64,000 nucleotides of DNA from Lachnospiraceae bacterium (GTDB lineage: Bacteria > Bacillota > Clostridia > Lachnospirales > Lachnospiraceae). Both the position numbers and the translations under genes were made by a program. Location of the stretch: NCBI GenBank assembly GCA_910575075.1, contig CAJTCY010000008.1, positions 64,501 through 128,500 on the forward strand, given 5' to 3'. The notes below the pieces were generated by a model. It saw only the letters and a list, made by a program, of their open reading frames with translations. It was not told where the DNA came from and searched no databases. Shown in pieces: positions 61,684-64,000 of this stretch (positions within the stretch are counted from its first letter, which is position 1; each line of letters starts with the position of its first letter).

Positions 61684-63576
61684 TTAATACAGAAATACTG
61701 CCACCCCATATGCTGAAAGGGGATAGGCAAAAGAAAACGGACGATTGTCACATTCCTTCTTCACTGCTTTATAAACTTGCGGACGTTTTTTGCCATCTCC
61801 TCCATATTTCTTCTCTTCGCTGTTAAAAATCAGTTTATACTGTTTCTTTACAGGAACGCCTACCCGGTAATCCTCCCAATCCATAGGGGTGAAATTACAG
61901 ATAAACAGCAGATTATTCCGTCCATTCTTACTCTTACGTACAAAACTAAAAACACTGTGATAATTGTCATCTGCGTTAATCCATTCAAAATTACTCCATT
62001 CACTGTCAGCCTCATACATTGCAGGGTATTTCTTATACAAATGCAGAAGATCTTTGAAATAAGTCTGAAGCTGCAGATGTTCTGGTTCCTGAAGCAGAAA
62101 CCAATCAAGTTCTCGTTCCTCGCTCCATTCCCGAAGTTGGCCAAATTCCTGTCCCATAAATAAAAGTTTTTTACCAGGATGCCCCATCATAAAACCATAA
62201 GCTGCTTTCAAATTGGAAAACTTTTCCTTCCCTTCGCCCGGCATCTTATTAATCATAGAACATTTTAAATGTACCACCTCATCATGAGACAGAACCAAAA
62301 TATACTGCTCACTGCTGTTGTAACTCATGGCAAATGTCATACGATTATGGTTATCTTTGCGGAAATACGGATCTAATTTCATATAATCAAGAAAATCATG
62401 CATCCAACCCATATTCCACTTATAACTGAAATTCAGCCCATCTTCTTCCACCGTGCCGGTCACTTTCGGCCATGCAGTCGATTCCTCTGCAATCATGACC
62501 GCACCAGGATTTCTTCCCAGAATCAGTGTATTGATATGTTTAAAAAACTCGATCGCCTCAAGATTTTTGTTGCCGCCGTATTTATTGGCAACCCATTGTC
62601 CATCCTGCTTCCCATAATCCAGATACAGCATGGAAGCCACAGCGTCTACCCGCAGCCCGTCAATATGGTAATGTTCAATCCACATTAACGCACTTCCAAT
62701 AAGAAAATTCTTTACCTCTGTTTTCCCATAGTCAAAAATTTTGGTTCCCCAGTCTGGATGCTCCCCTTTCCTTGGATCTGCATATTCATAAAGACAGCTT
62801 CCGTCAAATTCTGCAAGTCCATGTGCATCTCTGGGAAAATGTGCAGGAACCCAGTCCAGAATCACACCAATATTGTTCTTATGCATATAATCTACCAGAT
62901 ATGCGAAATCTTCCGGCGTTCCATATCTTGAAGTAGGAGCGTAATATCCGGTAACCTGATATCCCCAGGAACCATCAAAGGGATATTCCGATATTCCCAT
63001 TAATTCCACATGAGTGTAACCCATTTCTTTCACATAATCCGTAAGTTTTTCGGCAAGCTCCCGGTATGTGTAAAAACCTTCATCCTCTCTTCCGGGATGA
63101 CGCATCCAGGAACCGGGATGCACCTCATATATTGCCATTGGCTGGGCATGAACGTCTTTGCATGACTGCCGTTTTTCCATCCATTTCGTATCTGTCCACT
63201 TAAAATTACTGATATCCGTTACTCTGGAAGCTGTTCCCGGACGGAGTTCTGCATAATTTGCATAAGGATCTGCTTTATAGAGCTGCCTTCCGTCCGGTGT
63301 CTCAATATAGAATTTGTACAGATCCCCTGCAGCGGCACCTGGCACAAACAATTCATATATTCCCATAGGTTCCAGCCGTTCCATCTCGTCAGCGTCTTCT
63401 TTCCAGTCATTAAACTCTCCAATTACTGACACTTTCTGTGCATTGGGCGCCCATACTGCAAAGTATACCCCTTCCTTACCTTTTTCCTTGGTAGGATGCG
63501 CTCCTAATTTCTTATAAATGTCATAATGGGTTCCCTGACCCAGATAGTACATATCCAATTCTGAAAAATGTTCCAT
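61684..63576 (-). CDS. glgB: 1,4-alpha-glucan branching enzyme
   Basis: A 630-residue GH13 enzyme creating alpha-1,6 branches in glycogen. The ATG at 63576 follows GGAGTGAAACTT; the frame continues upstream to 63606. An N-terminal CBM48 domain (YFAVWAPNAQKVSVIGEFNDWK), then the barrel with GVILDWVPAHFPRD, the nucleophile Asp in GLRVDAVASMLYLDYG, the acid/base Glu in VMIAEESTAWP, and VLSHDEVVHLK. The C-terminal beta domain (FICNFTPMDWEDYRVGVP) is complete. Confidence 0.96.
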   Translation of the reverse strand: MEHFSELDMYYLGQGTHYDIYKKLGAHPTKEKGKEGVYFAVWAPNAQKVSVIGEFNDWKEDADEMERLEPMGIYELFVPGAAAGDLYKFYIETPDGRQLYKADPYANYAELRPGTASRVTDISNFKWTDTKWMEKRQSCKDVHAQPMAIYEVHPGSWMRHPGREDEGFYTYRELAEKLTDYVKEMGYTHVELMGISEYPFDGSWGYQVTGYYAPTSRYGTPEDFAYLVDYMHKNNIGVILDWVPAHFPRDAHGLAEFDGSCLYEYADPRKGEHPDWGTKIFDYGKTEVKNFLIGSALMWIEHYHIDGLRVDAVASMLYLDYGKQDGQWVANKYGGNKNLEAIEFFKHINTLILGRNPGAVMIAEESTAWPKVTGTVEEDGLNFSYKWNMGWMHDFLDYMKLDPYFRKDNHNRMTFAMSYNSSEQYILVLSHDEVVHLKCSMINKMPGEGKEKFSNLKAAYGFMMGHPGKKLLFMGQEFGQLREWSEERELDWFLLQEPEHLQLQTYFKDLLHLYKKYPAMYEADSEWSNFEWINADDNYHSVFSFVRKSKNGRNNLLFICNFTPMDWEDYRVGVPVKKQYKLIFNSEEKKYGGDGKKRPQVYKAVKKECDNRPFSFAYPLSAYGVAVFLY

Positions 63577-63595
63577 AAGTTTCACTCCTGTTTTC

Positions 63596-64000
63596 TTAAT
63601 CTTCAAAATCCTTTTCCCTTAAATACAGATATCCTTCGGGACTGAATTTCTTCCCGCCGAAAAACTTTTTCAAACCAACATGTTCCGCCCTGCTGATCGC
63701 CTCATCCAATATTTCCTTTACCTCTGTAAGAGTAGTCGCCTCGTCCAGCTTCTGGATATTACTGATACGGTTATAAAGAGCAAGTATTCCCATATCATCT
63801 ATCTCACACTCCTGCTCCAGAGCGTATGCTTTGGCAAATTCCACCAGTTCATCACTGGTAAATACTGGTATTTTGACACGTTCTGTAAATTTCCGGGCAA
63901 AATTTGCATCCTGGCTCAGTACTTTATCAATTCCTTTTCTGGTATCTTCCATAATTACCAGAAGCCCGTCTGTATTCTGCTCCATCAAAAGAGATAACCC
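63596..64000 (-). CDS. AAA-type ATPase, C-terminal part (cut by window edge)
   Basis: The frame enters from the right edge and ends at 63596, 20 bp before glgB. It reads LSLLMEQNTDGLLVIMEDTRKGIDKVL, QDANFARKFTERVKIPVFTSDELVEFAKAYALE, then a helical lid (MGILALYNRISNIQKLDEATTLTEVKEILDEAI). This is the ClpX/CbxX-like AAA+ pattern with sensor strand, arginine finger (ARKFTERV) and lid. Walker motifs lie outside the window. Its role is unknown. Confidence 0.7.
   Translation of the reverse strand, partial: GLSLLMEQNTDGLLVIMEDTRKGIDKVLSQDANFARKFTERVKIPVFTSDELVEFAKAYALEQECEIDDMGILALYNRISNIQKLDEATTLTEVKEILDEAISRAEHVGLKKFFGGKKFSPEGYLYLREKDFED

Overview
The window looks like the chromosome of a Gram-positive anaerobe of class Clostridia, most likely family Lachnospiraceae. 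This is inferred from gene content and order, not from a search. The signs are AGGAGG-type ribosome binding sites, the run nfeD - band 7 - argF - birA - small acidic protein - coaX - dusB - greA - lysS, an Flp/Tad-type pilus locus with DUF5702- and DUF6382-like proteins, a SleB-like hydrolase with SH3b domains, BofA- and YaaL-like proteins, and CbiK.

Layout. (1) 1-8.8 kb is an accessory zone of small genes and decayed remnants: two alpha/beta hydrolases, a TetR fragment, TfoX-C and PC4-like proteins, an HxxEE membrane protein, GNAT, and broken pieces of a DNA adenine methylase, a DUF4143 ATPase, a CPBP protease and a Cys-rich KTR protein. (2) 8.80-22.05 kb is a 13.2-kb integrated element inside the 3' end of lysS. 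A 14-bp core is repeated at both ends. The left copy still carries the original last codons of lysS, and the element supplies a substitute tail. It encodes a tyrosine integrase, an excisionase-like protein, three HTH regulators, HicAB, a P4-type primase-helicase, an ERCC4 nuclease, a J-domain protein and several small unknowns. I see no relaxase, transfer or capsid genes, so it resembles a phage satellite or cryptic mobilisable island. A 1.3-kb non-coding segment in its middle holds arrays of unusual repeats and is the most interesting part of the window. (3) 22.0-30.6 kb is a housekeeping run on the minus strand, ending in lysS. (4) 30.8-40.0 kb holds a multiply frameshifted GH43 pseudogene, a secreted SleB-type hydrolase with a WalR-like box, pgi, murG on the plus strand, a HIT protein and a flavodoxin-SCP2 fusion. 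(5) 40.1-49.5 kb is a compact Tad/Flp pilus operon with two prepilin peptidases. (6) 49.7-58.1 kb has a BofA-like gene, a YaaL-like gene, fliS, flagellin, a 1039-residue protein with a FliK-like C-terminus and a large membrane-anchored propeller-like protein. (7) 58.4-64 kb has a methyltransferase, a Gly/Pro-repeat protein, cbiK, glgB and the end of an AAA-type ATPase.

Several intergenic spaces hold long inverted repeats (100-310 bp) or short dispersed repeats, and these explain most of the non-coding DNA outside the element. Start codons were chosen by ribosome binding site where possible. Family names such as DUF numbers come from recognition by eye and should be treated as provisional.
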